64,000 bases of DNA. It comes from Pseudoalteromonas ostreae. Its GTDB lineage: Bacteria; Pseudomonadota; Gammaproteobacteria; Enterobacterales; Alteromonadaceae. The notes below the pieces were generated by a model that did no database searches, was not told where the DNA came from, and saw nothing but the letters and a program-made list of their open reading frames with translations. The stretch spans positions 1 to 64,000 of the forward strand of contig NZ_JAGPYN010000002.1 of NCBI RefSeq assembly GCF_018069805.1, given 5' to 3'. The position numbers and the translations under genes are program-made. The stretch's first letter is position 1. Each line of letters starts with the position of its first letter. Below are positions 45,794-55,305 of the stretch, piece after piece.

Positions 45794-48211
45794 CTAGCGC
45801 GATAACGTTTTTAAGATGTCAGCAAACACACCGGCCGCAGTCACTGCTGAGCCCGCACCATAACCACGAATAACAAATGGACGTGGTTGATAGTATGCAC
45901 TCAATATTGCTAAAGCATTTTCACCATCACGAATAACTGACAGCGCATGTGTTGCATCTACCGCTTCAATGCCAACTTTACAGTGACCAGCTTTAATCGT
46001 CCCCACATAACGCAACACTTTCCCTTCGCTAGCCGCGCTTTGAATGCGGTCGTTAAAGGCGGCATCTAAACTTGGCAATTTAGCCATAAATTCGTCAACG
46101 TTATCACCTTGGGCAAAACCCGAAGGAAGCACTGATTCAACTTCGATATCGCTCAACTCTAATTTCATACCGGCTTCTCGGGCAATAATTAATAACTTAC
46201 GCGCGACATCAGTGCCCGATAAATCATCACGTGGATCTGGCTCAGTAAAACCACTCTCTTTTGCTTTAATGGTTGCCTCAGACAGTGATAAACCATCTTG
46301 CAATGCGCCAAACATATATGACAATGAACCGGATAAAATTCCGCTAAATTCAATTAACTCATCACCAGCACCAAACAGTGACTGTAAGTTATCGATAACC
46401 GGAAGGCCTGCACCGACATTTGTTTCGTATAAAAACTTACGGTTATTTTTTTGCGTTGCTGTAATTAAATCTTGGTAATAAGCATATGAACTTGTATTGG
46501 CTTTTTTATTTGCAGCCACAACGTGGAAACCAGCATTCAAAAAGCCTACATACTGAGCCGCTAAAGCATCTGAAGACGTACAATCAACCAGTACTGGATT
46601 GATTAAATGATTTTGCCTAACAAATTGTTCAACCTGTTTGAGGTCAAACGGTTGCTCTGATGCAGCCAACTTTTGCTGCCAATCGTCAAACGCAATTCCT
46701 TCTCTATCAAGATGCAATTGACGTGAATTAGCAACACCATACAAGTTTAGTTTGATATTACGTTTTTCAAGCCATGCTTGCTGACGCTCTAACTGCTTAA
46801 TAAGTTCTTGGCCAACTAAACCACAGCCTAATAAAAATACATCAATTGATGGGATATGAGTGAAGAAGTTTTCGTGACACACTTTTACAGCATCATTACA
46901 CAGCTCGCCGTCAATCACTGCTGAAATTGCACTTTCAGTTGAATCCTGAGCAATAGCAACAATGTTAACTTGTGCTTGAGCGAGTGATGCGAAAAATTTA
47001 GCAGCTAAGCCTTTATGAGCGCGCATATTATCACCCACTAAAGTAACGATTGCTAAATTACGCTGCACTTGCACAGGTTCAATTAGTCCCGCCTGTGACT
47101 CAAGTTCAAACGCAGTTTGCAATGCCTCAAGAGCCAATGGCAAATCTGATTCATGGACACAGAAGCTGATACTAAATTCACATGACGATTGAGTGATCAG
47201 TACAATCGAAACATTATCGTGAGCAAGAGCATTAAAAACTTTTGATGCCATGCCTACTTTGCCTTTCATACCTGGCCCTGAAACCGTTAGCATCGCAAGA
47301 TTTTGTAAACTAGATAACGCTTTTACCGGCTCCGATGACACATTATCATTACTGATCAGTGATCCTTGTGCATCCGGATTATGGGTATTTTTAATTTCAC
47401 ACGGCACGCCAGCTTTAGCGCACGGTAGAATTGTTTTAGGATGGAGAACTTTAGCGCCAAAGTAAGAAAGCTCCATTGCTTCTTTATATGATAAAAAATC
47501 AACCTTAGTGGCTTTTTTGATATAACGCGGATCAGCACTGTAAACACCATCAACGTCAGTCCAAATTTGACATACTTGCGCTTCTAAACACGCTGCGGCA
47601 ATTGCGGCTGAATAATCTGAGCCATTACGTCCCAGTGTAGTTAGCTGGCCTTGCTCGTTGCTAGCTGTAAAGCCAGGCATAATATAAATAGTCGCAGGAT
47701 TAGCTTTTAAAGCCGTTTGAAAACGAATTTTACTCATCACTAGATCAGCTTCGGCATCAATATGACCATTAGTTGATGCAATGCAATCAGTTGCTTCGAG
47801 GTAGTGGGCGTTATGTGAGCTTAATAAACACTGCATCAGTGATACACTGATGCGCTCACCAAAACTAATAACATAAGCACGCACTTGATCTGGACAACAT
47901 TGGATGAGTTTGACACCCGCTAGCTTATTTTGCAGTTCGTTTAAATCAGGCCAGTTTTGAACACTACCATATTCAGCTTCAACGGCTGCTTTTAAGCTTT
48001 GACAGCGCTCAATTAATGCGTGCCACTGTGTATCATAATCAAGTCCTTGTTCAGCAGCACTTGCCAGTGTAACCAATGAATCAGTCATGCCGCCAGGGGC
48101 TGATAGCACCAATAACATTTCGTCTTTTAATTGTGCTTTAACTAACTGCGCTACCTGTTGTAAGCAGGCAAAGTCAGCAAGTGACGACCCACCAAATTTT
48201 AATACTCGCAT
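45794..48211 (-). CDS. thrA: Bifunctional aspartokinase I / homoserine dehydrogenase I
   Basis: ThrA phosphorylates aspartate and later reduces aspartate semialdehyde to homoserine. The 805-aa protein begins MRVLKFGGSSLADF (kinase), has TTLGRNGSDYSAAI, two ACT regulatory domains around residues 310-460 and a C-terminal homoserine dehydrogenase (VFLLGCGLVGQELIKQL, EPDPRDDLSGTDVARKLLI). E. coli ThrA is inhibited by threonine through its ACT domains. Expression here is controlled by the leader peptide and attenuator directly upstream. Confidence 0.97.
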   Translation of the reverse strand: MRVLKFGGSSLADFACLQQVAQLVKAQLKDEMLLVLSAPGGMTDSLVTLASAAEQGLDYDTQWHALIERCQSLKAAVEAEYGSVQNWPDLNELQNKLAGVKLIQCCPDQVRAYVISFGERISVSLMQCLLSSHNAHYLEATDCIASTNGHIDAEADLVMSKIRFQTALKANPATIYIMPGFTASNEQGQLTTLGRNGSDYSAAIAAACLEAQVCQIWTDVDGVYSADPRYIKKATKVDFLSYKEAMELSYFGAKVLHPKTILPCAKAGVPCEIKNTHNPDAQGSLISNDNVSSEPVKALSSLQNLAMLTVSGPGMKGKVGMASKVFNALAHDNVSIVLITQSSCEFSISFCVHESDLPLALEALQTAFELESQAGLIEPVQVQRNLAIVTLVGDNMRAHKGLAAKFFASLAQAQVNIVAIAQDSTESAISAVIDGELCNDAVKVCHENFFTHIPSIDVFLLGCGLVGQELIKQLERQQAWLEKRNIKLNLYGVANSRQLHLDREGIAFDDWQQKLAASEQPFDLKQVEQFVRQNHLINPVLVDCTSSDALAAQYVGFLNAGFHVVAANKKANTSSYAYYQDLITATQKNNRKFLYETNVGAGLPVIDNLQSLFGAGDELIEFSGILSGSLSYMFGALQDGLSLSEATIKAKESGFTEPDPRDDLSGTDVARKLLIIAREAGMKLELSDIEVESVLPSGFAQGDNVDEFMAKLPSLDAAFNDRIQSAASEGKVLRYVGTIKAGHCKVGIEAVDATHALSVIRDGENALAILSAYYQPRPFVIRGYGAGSAVTAAGVFADILKTLSR

Positions 48212-48239
48212 TTTTTATGTTTCCTCATCCCATAAAACG

Positions 48240-48275
48240 AAAAAAGGCCTGTGTTCGTTGTGAACACAGGCCTTT
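48240..48275 (-). terminator. Attenuator terminator of the thr operon
   Basis: On the minus strand AAAGGCCTGTGTTC, a 5-nt loop and GAACACAGGCCTTT followed by a T-run form a perfect 14-bp stem. It stands between the thrL leader peptide and thrA, so it should end transcription when threonyl- and isoleucyl-tRNA are plentiful. Confidence 0.92.
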
Positions 48276-48300
48276 AAATTTGTTGCACCGACCTATGCCA

Positions 48301-48360
48301 CTATCCAGTAAGAATGGTGGTTGTAATAATAATGGTCAATACGTGATTATTTGTTTTCAT
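48301..48360 (-). CDS. thrL: thr operon leader peptide
   Basis: A 19-codon frame, MKTNNHVLTIIITTTILTG, with six threonines and four isoleucines, most in one run. Ribosome stalling there when charged tRNA-Thr or tRNA-Ile is scarce would let an antiterminator form instead of the hairpin at 48240-48275. The composition and position match the E. coli thrL logic. A TTGACA at 48392-48397 upstream may be a -35 element, but I cannot pair it with a good -10. Confidence 0.92.
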   Translation of the reverse strand: MKTNNHVLTIIITTTILTG

Positions 48361-48441
48361 GGCCCTTAGACTGCCTTAAACAGGGCTATTCTGTCAACCC
48401 CAAATAAAAAGATAAATTATGCCTTTTGATTATAAAGAAAT

Positions 48442-48581
48442 CTAATGAATGCCAAATTTATGCAGCATTTCATTTAATCTCGTTTTATCTATCAGATTAT
48501 CAACGAAGGCTATAGATCCTAACTTAGCGACACCTTGTTTCATTTCAAGTTGAGTATCGGCCGAGATAACCAGCACAAAAC
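48442..48581 (-). pseudogene. Remnant of a response-regulator receiver domain
   Basis: The minus strand encodes about 46 codons that read like the C-terminal half of a receiver domain: LVISADTQLEMKQGVAKLG, then a segment with IAFVDNLIDKTRLNEML, ending at a TAG stop. LVxSADTQ and LGxIAF match beta-4 and beta-5 of receiver domains, but the invariant KP after the last strand is missing. An in-frame stop lies immediately upstream and there is no start codon or phosphoacceptor half. It is a decayed fragment beside the sensor-kinase gene at 48761. Confidence 0.7.
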
Positions 48582-48760
48582 ATTAACAGCGATAAGCTTA
48601 AGTTTTTGCTAAAAAAGAAAAATTAATAATATTTGTACTAGTAAATAAGATTATTTTATTTATTTTTAAACATTTATTAGCTAACTTTAGTACTGAGTGT
48701 ACTCGTTGCTAGGGTATTAATTAAGCTTTATGAAAAAAATAAAGGAGCTATAGGCCACCT

Positions 48761-50524
48761 ATGCTACAAAAAAGCCTATCAAAAAAGCTACTTACCAGCG
48801 TGTTATCCGTCTACTTTTTATTAACTTTTGTAGTCACGTGCGGGCAAGTTATTGCAGAATATGTAAACACGAAAGATTATATACGTGACGAACTGACGAC
48901 TTTACAAAAAACATTTAGCCGTAGTTTAACCCGTGCTATTTGGGAGCTAAACACCAAACAAACCATCACCACAGCAGAAGGCTTATTAGCAATTCCAATG
49001 ATTGAAGGCATCATTGTACGTGATGATAGCGGCGAAATTATCTCACAACTAGGTCGCTCTCTCGATATTCGCGAGCTATACAGCCAACAATTAGTACAAG
49101 AAGAAGCCATTATCGAAGATACTCCATCTGGCTTATTCGGTTATACCTTTCCATTGATCTTTGAATTTTCTGGCCGCGCCACCCAAGTAGGTGATGTCAC
49201 GCTATTTTCGAGCCGAGAAGTGGTATTTAGTCGCATTATGATCTCCATTTATTTTTTAATTGGTAATGCGATGATCAAAACTACATTTTTAATCATCTTA
49301 TTCTTAATGGCATTTAGAAAACTACTCACTGAACCTCTAGCACAACTAACAGAGCAAATTGAAGAGCTTCAATTAGATGACCTCGAAGGTCAACATATCG
49401 AAATTGAAACAACTGAGCACAACGAATTAAAAGTAATGGAGGAGTCATTTAATAAGCTAATAAATAAAGTTGTGCAATACCGTGAAGAACTTGAACAAAC
49501 CCAAAGAGCATTAATAATCAGTAACGAAAAACTCGATCAGCAAAACTTGCAACTTGAGCAAGAAGTGGCACGTAAAACATCAAATTTAAGTCAAGCCATG
49601 ATGGACTTGCAGCAACAAAAATACGAGTTGGAAAAACAAAAACTAACGCTCACCGAAGAAGTGGATTTGCGTCGCCATACTGAACAAGAACTACTGACTA
49701 AACAAACCGAAATGCAACGCTATGTTGACGAGCTCAATATGGCGCAAGAACGTTTGGTCAGCTCAGAAAAAATGGCCGCTTTGGGTGGTTTAGTTGCCGG
49801 TATTACCCACGATATCAATACCCCAGTCGGTATTGGGGTTACTGCCACCTCCTTTTTGCAAGAGCGTTTAATACAAATTGAAAACGCTTACAAAGAAAAA
49901 ACACTCTCGCCTAAAGCACTTGAAGAGTTTATCAATGATGCCAAACAAAGTACCAGCTTATTAACTACTAACCTAGACCGTGCCTCAGAGCTAGTTGCCA
50001 GCTTTAAACAAATTGCGGTTGATCAAGCTAGTGAAGCGGTGCGCACTATCAACTTAAAAGAATACCTTGGTGAAATCATTCGCTCATTACACCCAAAGAT
50101 AAAAAATACCAGTCATCATATTAATTTAGATTGTCCAGTAGACTTAACCTTAAATCTACCTGCCGGTGCTATCAGTCAAGTATTTACCAACTTGATTATG
50201 AATTCATTGATCCACGGGTTCGATGGTGTCAGCAATGGAATTATAGACATTGCGATTAAAGATGAAGATGACCAAGTGATTATCGACTTTAAAGATAATG
50301 GTAATGGCGTTACCGAACAGCAACTTGAAAAACTGTTTGACCCATTTTTTACCACTAAACGCGATCAAGGCGGCAGTGGTCTGGGTACCCATATCACTTT
50401 CAATTTGGTCAAGCAAACCTTAAGCGGCGAAATCGATGCAACAAGCTCACCAGGGAACGGCTTGCACTATCATATTAGTTTCCCTAAAGACATGCCAAAA
50501 CCTTTGTCTATATTTAATAGCTAG
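48761..50524 (+). CDS. Membrane sensor histidine kinase
   Basis: A 587-aa two-component kinase. One membrane helix is at about residues 10-32, then a periplasmic sensor (33-160), a second helix (165-190), a HAMP-like stretch and a long coiled coil (about 220-340). The H-box is GLVAGITHDINTPVGI and the ATPase has DNGNGVTEQQLEKLFDPFFTTK and GGSGLGTHI. The wording of the catalytic half (THDINTPVGIG, long dimerisation segment) is that of HK groups without an attached receiver. No intact response regulator is adjacent; only the remnant at 48442-48581. AAGGAG lies 14 bases before the ATG. Confidence 0.9.
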   Translation: MLQKSLSKKLLTSVLSVYFLLTFVVTCGQVIAEYVNTKDYIRDELTTLQKTFSRSLTRAIWELNTKQTITTAEGLLAIPMIEGIIVRDDSGEIISQLGRSLDIRELYSQQLVQEEAIIEDTPSGLFGYTFPLIFEFSGRATQVGDVTLFSSREVVFSRIMISIYFLIGNAMIKTTFLIILFLMAFRKLLTEPLAQLTEQIEELQLDDLEGQHIEIETTEHNELKVMEESFNKLINKVVQYREELEQTQRALIISNEKLDQQNLQLEQEVARKTSNLSQAMMDLQQQKYELEKQKLTLTEEVDLRRHTEQELLTKQTEMQRYVDELNMAQERLVSSEKMAALGGLVAGITHDINTPVGIGVTATSFLQERLIQIENAYKEKTLSPKALEEFINDAKQSTSLLTTNLDRASELVASFKQIAVDQASEAVRTINLKEYLGEIIRSLHPKIKNTSHHINLDCPVDLTLNLPAGAISQVFTNLIMNSLIHGFDGVSNGIIDIAIKDEDDQVIIDFKDNGNGVTEQQLEKLFDPFFTTKRDQGGSGLGTHITFNLVKQTLSGEIDATSSPGNGLHYHISFPKDMPKPLSIFNS

Positions 50525-50643
50525 CGCGCGATACTGTTTGCCAAACACTTGCTTAATTGCTAATCGTTTGGCCAATCAGTCATTTGCGCATCAGCTTTTT
50601 ATTGTTATGATTGGGCAAATTTACCGAATGGATCAATCTCCCT

Positions 50644-51555
50644 ATGTGGTTTAGTAACCTTATTTGTTACCGCTTTAAGCAAGACGTGTCGTACACCCAA
50701 GAAGATTTTGAGAAAGCCTTAGAGCAAGATTTATTTCGCCCTTGCGGTAGTCAAGATTTAAGTACATTTGGCTGGAGCAAAGCCTTTGGTAAACATGGTG
50801 ATACCTTTTCTCATTTCTCTCAAAAGAGTATTTTGGTTTGTGCTAAACGTGAAGAAAAAGTACTTCCTGCATCCGTTATCAACGATATGGTTGCTGAAAA
50901 AATAGAACTTATCGAAGCCGAAGAAAATCGCCCTGTTAAGAAAAAAGAAAAAGACGAGCTCAAAGAAAATATCCTCCATAGCTTATTACCGCAAGCCTTT
51001 AAAAAGTCGAGTTTACAGTTTGCCTTCATTGACCAAGAAAATGGCTGGGTAGTCGTTAACAGTGGTAGTTTTAATAAAGCAGAAGAGTTACTGGCACTAC
51101 TTCGCAAATCATTGGGTACATTGCCGGTAGTTCCTGCATTTGCAAACTATGACTTAGATGTGTTTTTAACAGACTGGTTAACTAACTTCAGTACACCTGA
51201 AGGCTTTGCTATAGGCTCTGACGCAGAGCTTGAAGAAGCAGATGATAGCGGAGCTCAAGTTAAGCTTAAAGGCCATGATTTAGCCTGTGATGAAGTTAAA
51301 TCGCACCTTGAAAGCGGTAAACGCGTAACGAAACTTGCACTAGATTGGCAAGAGCGCCTGAAGTTCATGCTGCAAAATGATGGCTCTATTAAGCGCTTAA
51401 GCTACTCTGAAACATTAAAAGAAGAAAATGCCGACATCCCTAAAGAAGACATGTTAGTCAAACTTGATGCTGACTTTATTCTCGCTTCTGAAGAAATTAA
51501 GCTAATGCTAGAAGAGCTCACGGCTGGTTTGGGTGACATTGAAGATTTAGCCTAA
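50644..51555 (+). CDS. rdgC: Recombination-associated protein RdgC
   Basis: RdgC is a ring-shaped DNA-binding protein associated with the nucleoid and with control of RecA. ATG at 50644 (MWFSNLICYRF) matches the usual MWFKNL start and gives 303 aa, the E. coli length; the open frame from 50611 is longer. KLKGHDLACDEVKSHLESGKRV and LALDWQERLKFML are typical C-terminal blocks. Confidence 0.95.
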   Translation: MWFSNLICYRFKQDVSYTQEDFEKALEQDLFRPCGSQDLSTFGWSKAFGKHGDTFSHFSQKSILVCAKREEKVLPASVINDMVAEKIELIEAEENRPVKKKEKDELKENILHSLLPQAFKKSSLQFAFIDQENGWVVVNSGSFNKAEELLALLRKSLGTLPVVPAFANYDLDVFLTDWLTNFSTPEGFAIGSDAELEEADDSGAQVKLKGHDLACDEVKSHLESGKRVTKLALDWQERLKFMLQNDGSIKRLSYSETLKEENADIPKEDMLVKLDADFILASEEIKLMLEELTAGLGDIEDLA

Positions 51556-51578
51556 ATCCTGACTGAGTTTTAAATACT

Positions 51579-51608
51579 AAAAAAGCGCCCTATTGGCGCT
51601 TTTTTTAA
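51579..51608. terminator. Bidirectional terminator between rdgC and the HDOD gene
   Basis: AAAAAAGCGCC, a short loop and GGCGCTTTTTTT lie between the convergent stops of rdgC (51555) and the HDOD gene (51622). A-run and T-run on opposite sides allow function in both directions. Confidence 0.85.
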
Positions 51609-51621
51609 CTAACGACTTAGC

Positions 51622-52461
51622 TTAATTAAATACTGATTTCACATCATCTAGCATATCGTTGTATTCATCACTTGAGAAAATATCTAGTGATGGGATCACA
51701 CCCTTATCAATATAAGTTTGTAATGCCGCAGACTTATCTGAGACTTGTAAAATACCTTCCATAATCGCGCCAATACGGATGAAATCAACATAGCTAATAT
51801 GTTCCGGACGATAGTTAGGATTGGCCCAGCTTTCCGCTACTTCAATAAATTCATCGGTAAACTCCCAAGCGCGCATGATAGCCCCCCCTACTTTACCGCT
51901 AAGCTTTTGGATCGCATGCGCTAAAAAGCTTGGATTGGCAAACACTTCAGGGTGACGTTCTGCTTCAGTCAAAATAGGTAATACACCAATGTTATAAACC
52001 AATGATGCGAGTGTAATGGTGTCACGATTCAATGAGGTCTGCTTGTTTTTCTTAAGGAAAAACTCCATCACAGTAATTGAGTGACATGCTACTTTTAAGG
52101 TCTTCTGCCATGCCTTATCCATATAACCTTTGATCAGCTCATTATTTGAAACAAATAGTTGTTCCATCGCCATTGCTGTTGCGATATTTTTGATTTGACG
52201 CAGACCAATGCGCGTTACCGCTTGATTTATATTAGAAACTTTAACTGTTCGCCCCATAAAAGCACTATTTGCGACTTTTATCATCCGTGCTGCTAATGCC
52301 GGATCATGAGAGATCACATCAGCCATTTTCGCTAAGTTTACATCTGGATTATCGGCAGCTTGACGTACACGAACCGCAACCTCGGGCAAGGTTGGTAAAA
52401 CTAACGTGTCATTATTAATACGATCAACCAAAATGGTCAGTAGTGCGTTTTCTGTTGACAT
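51622..52461 (-). CDS. HDOD-domain signalling protein
   Basis: A 279-aa cytoplasmic protein with an HDOD domain: LPTLPEVAVRVRQAADNPD, ISHDPALAARMIKVANSAF and INQAVTRIGLRQIKNIA are the family's typical opening. HDOD domains resemble HD phosphohydrolases but usually lack the catalytic residues and act in signalling and stress responses. No output or receiver domain is attached. Its partner is unknown. Confidence 0.9.
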   Translation of the reverse strand: MSTENALLTILVDRINNDTLVLPTLPEVAVRVRQAADNPDVNLAKMADVISHDPALAARMIKVANSAFMGRTVKVSNINQAVTRIGLRQIKNIATAMAMEQLFVSNNELIKGYMDKAWQKTLKVACHSITVMEFFLKKNKQTSLNRDTITLASLVYNIGVLPILTEAERHPEVFANPSFLAHAIQKLSGKVGGAIMRAWEFTDEFIEVAESWANPNYRPEHISYVDFIRIGAIMEGILQVSDKSAALQTYIDKGVIPSLDIFSSDEYNDMLDDVKSVFN

Positions 52462-52744
52462 AAATGTGCCATCCTTTTGTATTGATTTGTTAATATATCC
52501 AAACCATGGAATGTTTATTTTTTATAAATACAGTATTGTCTAAGTTACCGCTAAAGTTAAGAAAATTACAGAAATTATATTAGTTTATTTTTTGACTACA
52601 ATTTATATCCTTTCGCTAAGGCCATCACAACATAGGAAACTTGCTATTTACGCATAATATTTGCTTTAATGCAGGCATAACAAGGAAGCGAAAAACCCTA
52701 TCAAGGGTACTTATAATTAAACTTACTTTTTAACAGGCAATATA

Positions 52745-54445
52745 ATGACTCTCAATAAAATCAGCCAAGCACTTATTCTTACCGGTGCCGTTTTTCTTAG
52801 TGCATGTTCAGATCAAGCCAGCTCACCTAAAGCATCAACTGACGCTACAGCCCTTACAAAACAACTACAAGATAGTGGCCCACAACTTATTAACGCTGAT
52901 ACTAATCGTCTTGATATCTATACTGACTTTAGTTTAACCACTGATTTATCACATTTAAGCGACAACCAAAAAGGGTTAATAGCCAAACTTATTGATGCGT
53001 CTAAAATTATGGATGATCTATTCTGGCGCCAAGCATTTGGTGAAGATAAAACGACATTTTTAGCCAAAATCAATGATCCTAAAGTACAAAAATTTGCAGA
53101 TATTAACTATGGGCCATGGGATAGATTAAATGGCGATCAAGTATTTTTATCAGGCTATGAAGATAAAACAGCTGGGGCTCAATTTTATCCAGCCGAACTT
53201 ACGAAAGAAGAGCTAAACAAAGCTGATGTAGCAGATAAAAATGGCCTGTATTCAGTAATTAAACGTGATGAAAAAGGCAAGCTGTATAGCGTTGCCTATT
53301 CGGTTGAATATGCTCAATCGCTTGAAAAAGCAGCTAACTTATTACGTGAAGCAAGCAAGCTTGCCGATGATAAAGAGTTTGCTAGTTACCTGAACTTACG
53401 TGCAGATGCACTACAAAACGATGATTATCAAGCATCAGACTTTGCTTGGATGGACATGAAGAACAACCCGATCGATATCGTTATTGGGCCAATCGAAACC
53501 TATGAAGATCAATTGTTCGGCTCTCGCGCAGCCTTTGAATCATATGTATTAGTGAAAGATTTAGCCTGGTCAGAGCGTCTTGCAAAATTTGCTGCATTTT
53601 TACCAGAGCTACAAAAAGGTCTCCCTGTAGATGCCAAATACAAACAAGAAGTACCAGGTTCTGATGCGGACTTAAATGCATATGATGTTGTTTATTATGC
53701 AGGTCATTCTAATGCAGGTAGTAAAACCATTGCTATTAACTTACCAAATGACGAACAAGTGCAACTCGAAAAAGGCACTCGCCGTTTACAACTGAAAAAT
53801 GCTATGCGCGCTAAGTTTGATAAAATATTGGTGCCAATCGCTGAGCAATTAATTGTTCCTGAGCAGCGTAAACACATTACTTTCGATGCATTTTTTGCCA
53901 ATACCATGTTCCACGAAGTCGCTCATGGTTTAGGGATCAAAAATACTATCACAGGTAAAGGTACGGTTCGTCAGTCTTTACAAGAGCATGCCAGTGCTTT
54001 AGAAGAAGGCAAAGCCGATATCTTAGGCTTGTACATGGTTGAGCAGTTACTCAAAAAAGGTGAGATCACTGAAGGAACACTTGAAGATTACTACATCACT
54101 TTTATGGCCGGTATTTTCCGCTCAGTGCGTTTTGGCGCATCAAGTGCCCATGGTAAAGCAAATATGATCCGCTTTAACTTTTTCGCAGAAGAAGGCGCAT
54201 TCTCTAAAAATGAGCAAGGCCTTTACAGCGTAAATATGGAAAAAATGGGCCAAGCAATGGCCAAGTTATCTGGTTTAATCTTAACCTTACAAGGTGATGG
54301 TGATTATGAGAAAGTCGATCAACTGATTGCCACACATGGTGATATCAAAGTGGAACTTGCTAAAGATTTAGAAAAACTAAGCCAAGCAAATATTCCTGTA
54401 GATGTCACCTTTAAACAAGGTAAGAAAGAGTTAGGTTTAAAATAA
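52745..54445 (+). CDS. DPP III (M49)-family zinc metallopeptidase lipoprotein
   Basis: A 566-aa lipoprotein: signal MTLNKISQALILTGAVFLSAC with lipobox LSAC and serine after the cysteine, which suggests outer-membrane sorting. The zinc motif is HEVAHGLG (HExxH) and the second motif is EEGKAD, about 40 residues on. That pairing is M49 (dipeptidyl peptidase III), although animal enzymes have the longer HExxxH; plant-type relatives have HExxH. Expected to trim dipeptides from short peptides. Substrate range is unknown. Confidence 0.8.
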   Translation: MTLNKISQALILTGAVFLSACSDQASSPKASTDATALTKQLQDSGPQLINADTNRLDIYTDFSLTTDLSHLSDNQKGLIAKLIDASKIMDDLFWRQAFGEDKTTFLAKINDPKVQKFADINYGPWDRLNGDQVFLSGYEDKTAGAQFYPAELTKEELNKADVADKNGLYSVIKRDEKGKLYSVAYSVEYAQSLEKAANLLREASKLADDKEFASYLNLRADALQNDDYQASDFAWMDMKNNPIDIVIGPIETYEDQLFGSRAAFESYVLVKDLAWSERLAKFAAFLPELQKGLPVDAKYKQEVPGSDADLNAYDVVYYAGHSNAGSKTIAINLPNDEQVQLEKGTRRLQLKNAMRAKFDKILVPIAEQLIVPEQRKHITFDAFFANTMFHEVAHGLGIKNTITGKGTVRQSLQEHASALEEGKADILGLYMVEQLLKKGEITEGTLEDYYITFMAGIFRSVRFGASSAHGKANMIRFNFFAEEGAFSKNEQGLYSVNMEKMGQAMAKLSGLILTLQGDGDYEKVDQLIATHGDIKVELAKDLEKLSQANIPVDVTFKQGKKELGLK

Positions 54446-54458
54446 TATAATTAATACT

Positions 54459-54496
54459 AAAAAGGCGTTTTAGGGGCTCACCTAAAACGCCTTTTT
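54459..54496. terminator. Bidirectional terminator after the M49-family gene
   Basis: AAAGGCGTTTTAGG, a six-base loop and CCTAAAACGCCTTTTTT form a 14-bp perfect stem between the convergent stops of the M49-family gene (54445) and the solute-binding gene (54513). Confidence 0.9.
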
Positions 54497-54512
54497 TAAT
54501 TCAATATTACTA

Positions 54513-55256
54513 TTACGGGAATGCTAAACCATATTTTTCACTCATTTTTTTTACTTCACCATTAGCAATCATATTATTTAGTTCTTTATTGAATGAGGTA
54601 ATAAACTCATTTAAATTGCGTTTTTTTGAAAAACCAAAATAGCCCTCATTAACAATTAATGGTGGCTGTAACAGTCTAACTTGATTGACTAATTTCAACT
54701 GCTTAATAACGGGCTGCGCGGCTCTTGGATGAGTCACTATAATATCAACACGGTCATGAATTAACTGCAAAAAACTAGCTTCAACAGTACCCACTTCAGA
54801 AATTTCTAACTGACTTTTATATTGCTCAAAATCATCACCATAGTTCCAACCTCGGGTTAACCCTACCGATAACTTCTTTAATGTCTCTAAGTTATTATGC
54901 CACTGAAATTCATTACTATTTTTGACATAAAAAACCAGCGGGTCTTGATAGAAAGCAGCTTCACTATAAACCATATATTGCTCTCTAATTGTCGATTTAT
55001 AAGGGCCTATAAATGCATCTGCCTTACCAAGTTCAACCATTTTTAGCGCACGTTTAAATGGTAAAATATCAATTTTAATGTGGCAACCTAAGCGCAGGCA
55101 AATTTCACCAGCGATGTCGGCGCCTAAGCCTTCTATTTGACCTTGTTCATTTTTTTCAAGTACCGACGGAAAGGTGGTGCCCACAAAGTAAAGTGTTTTT
55201 GCAGCACTGTGATGCGAAAATACACTTAACAAGATAAACAATACAAAAGCTTTCAT
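54513..55256 (-). CDS. Periplasmic solute-binding protein, family 3-like
   Basis: A 247-aa exported protein with signal MKAFVLFILLSVFSHHSAA. The body follows the amino-acid-binding (SBP_bac_3) pattern: IEGLGADIAGEICLRLG, IDILPFKRALKMVELGKADAFIGP and the late KELNNMIANGEVKKMSEKYG. No ABC permease or ATPase gene is adjacent, so it may be an orphan binding protein or a sensory partner, as is common in Alteromonadales. Confidence 0.88.
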   Translation of the reverse strand: MKAFVLFILLSVFSHHSAAKTLYFVGTTFPSVLEKNEQGQIEGLGADIAGEICLRLGCHIKIDILPFKRALKMVELGKADAFIGPYKSTIREQYMVYSEAAFYQDPLVFYVKNSNEFQWHNNLETLKKLSVGLTRGWNYGDDFEQYKSQLEISEVGTVEASFLQLIHDRVDIIVTHPRAAQPVIKQLKLVNQVRLLQPPLIVNEGYFGFSKKRNLNEFITSFNKELNNMIANGEVKKMSEKYGLAFP

Positions 55257-55305
55257 TTGTTAGTTTGCAACCCTATATACTGAATATAAAATATAATGAA
55301 CAGTA

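Noticed and set aside
45794..48211. Long antisense frames inside thrA, such as 144 codons on the plus strand at 46044-46478
   Set aside because: Serine/asparagine-rich composition with no family resemblance, fully opposite a certain gene; typical antisense shadow.
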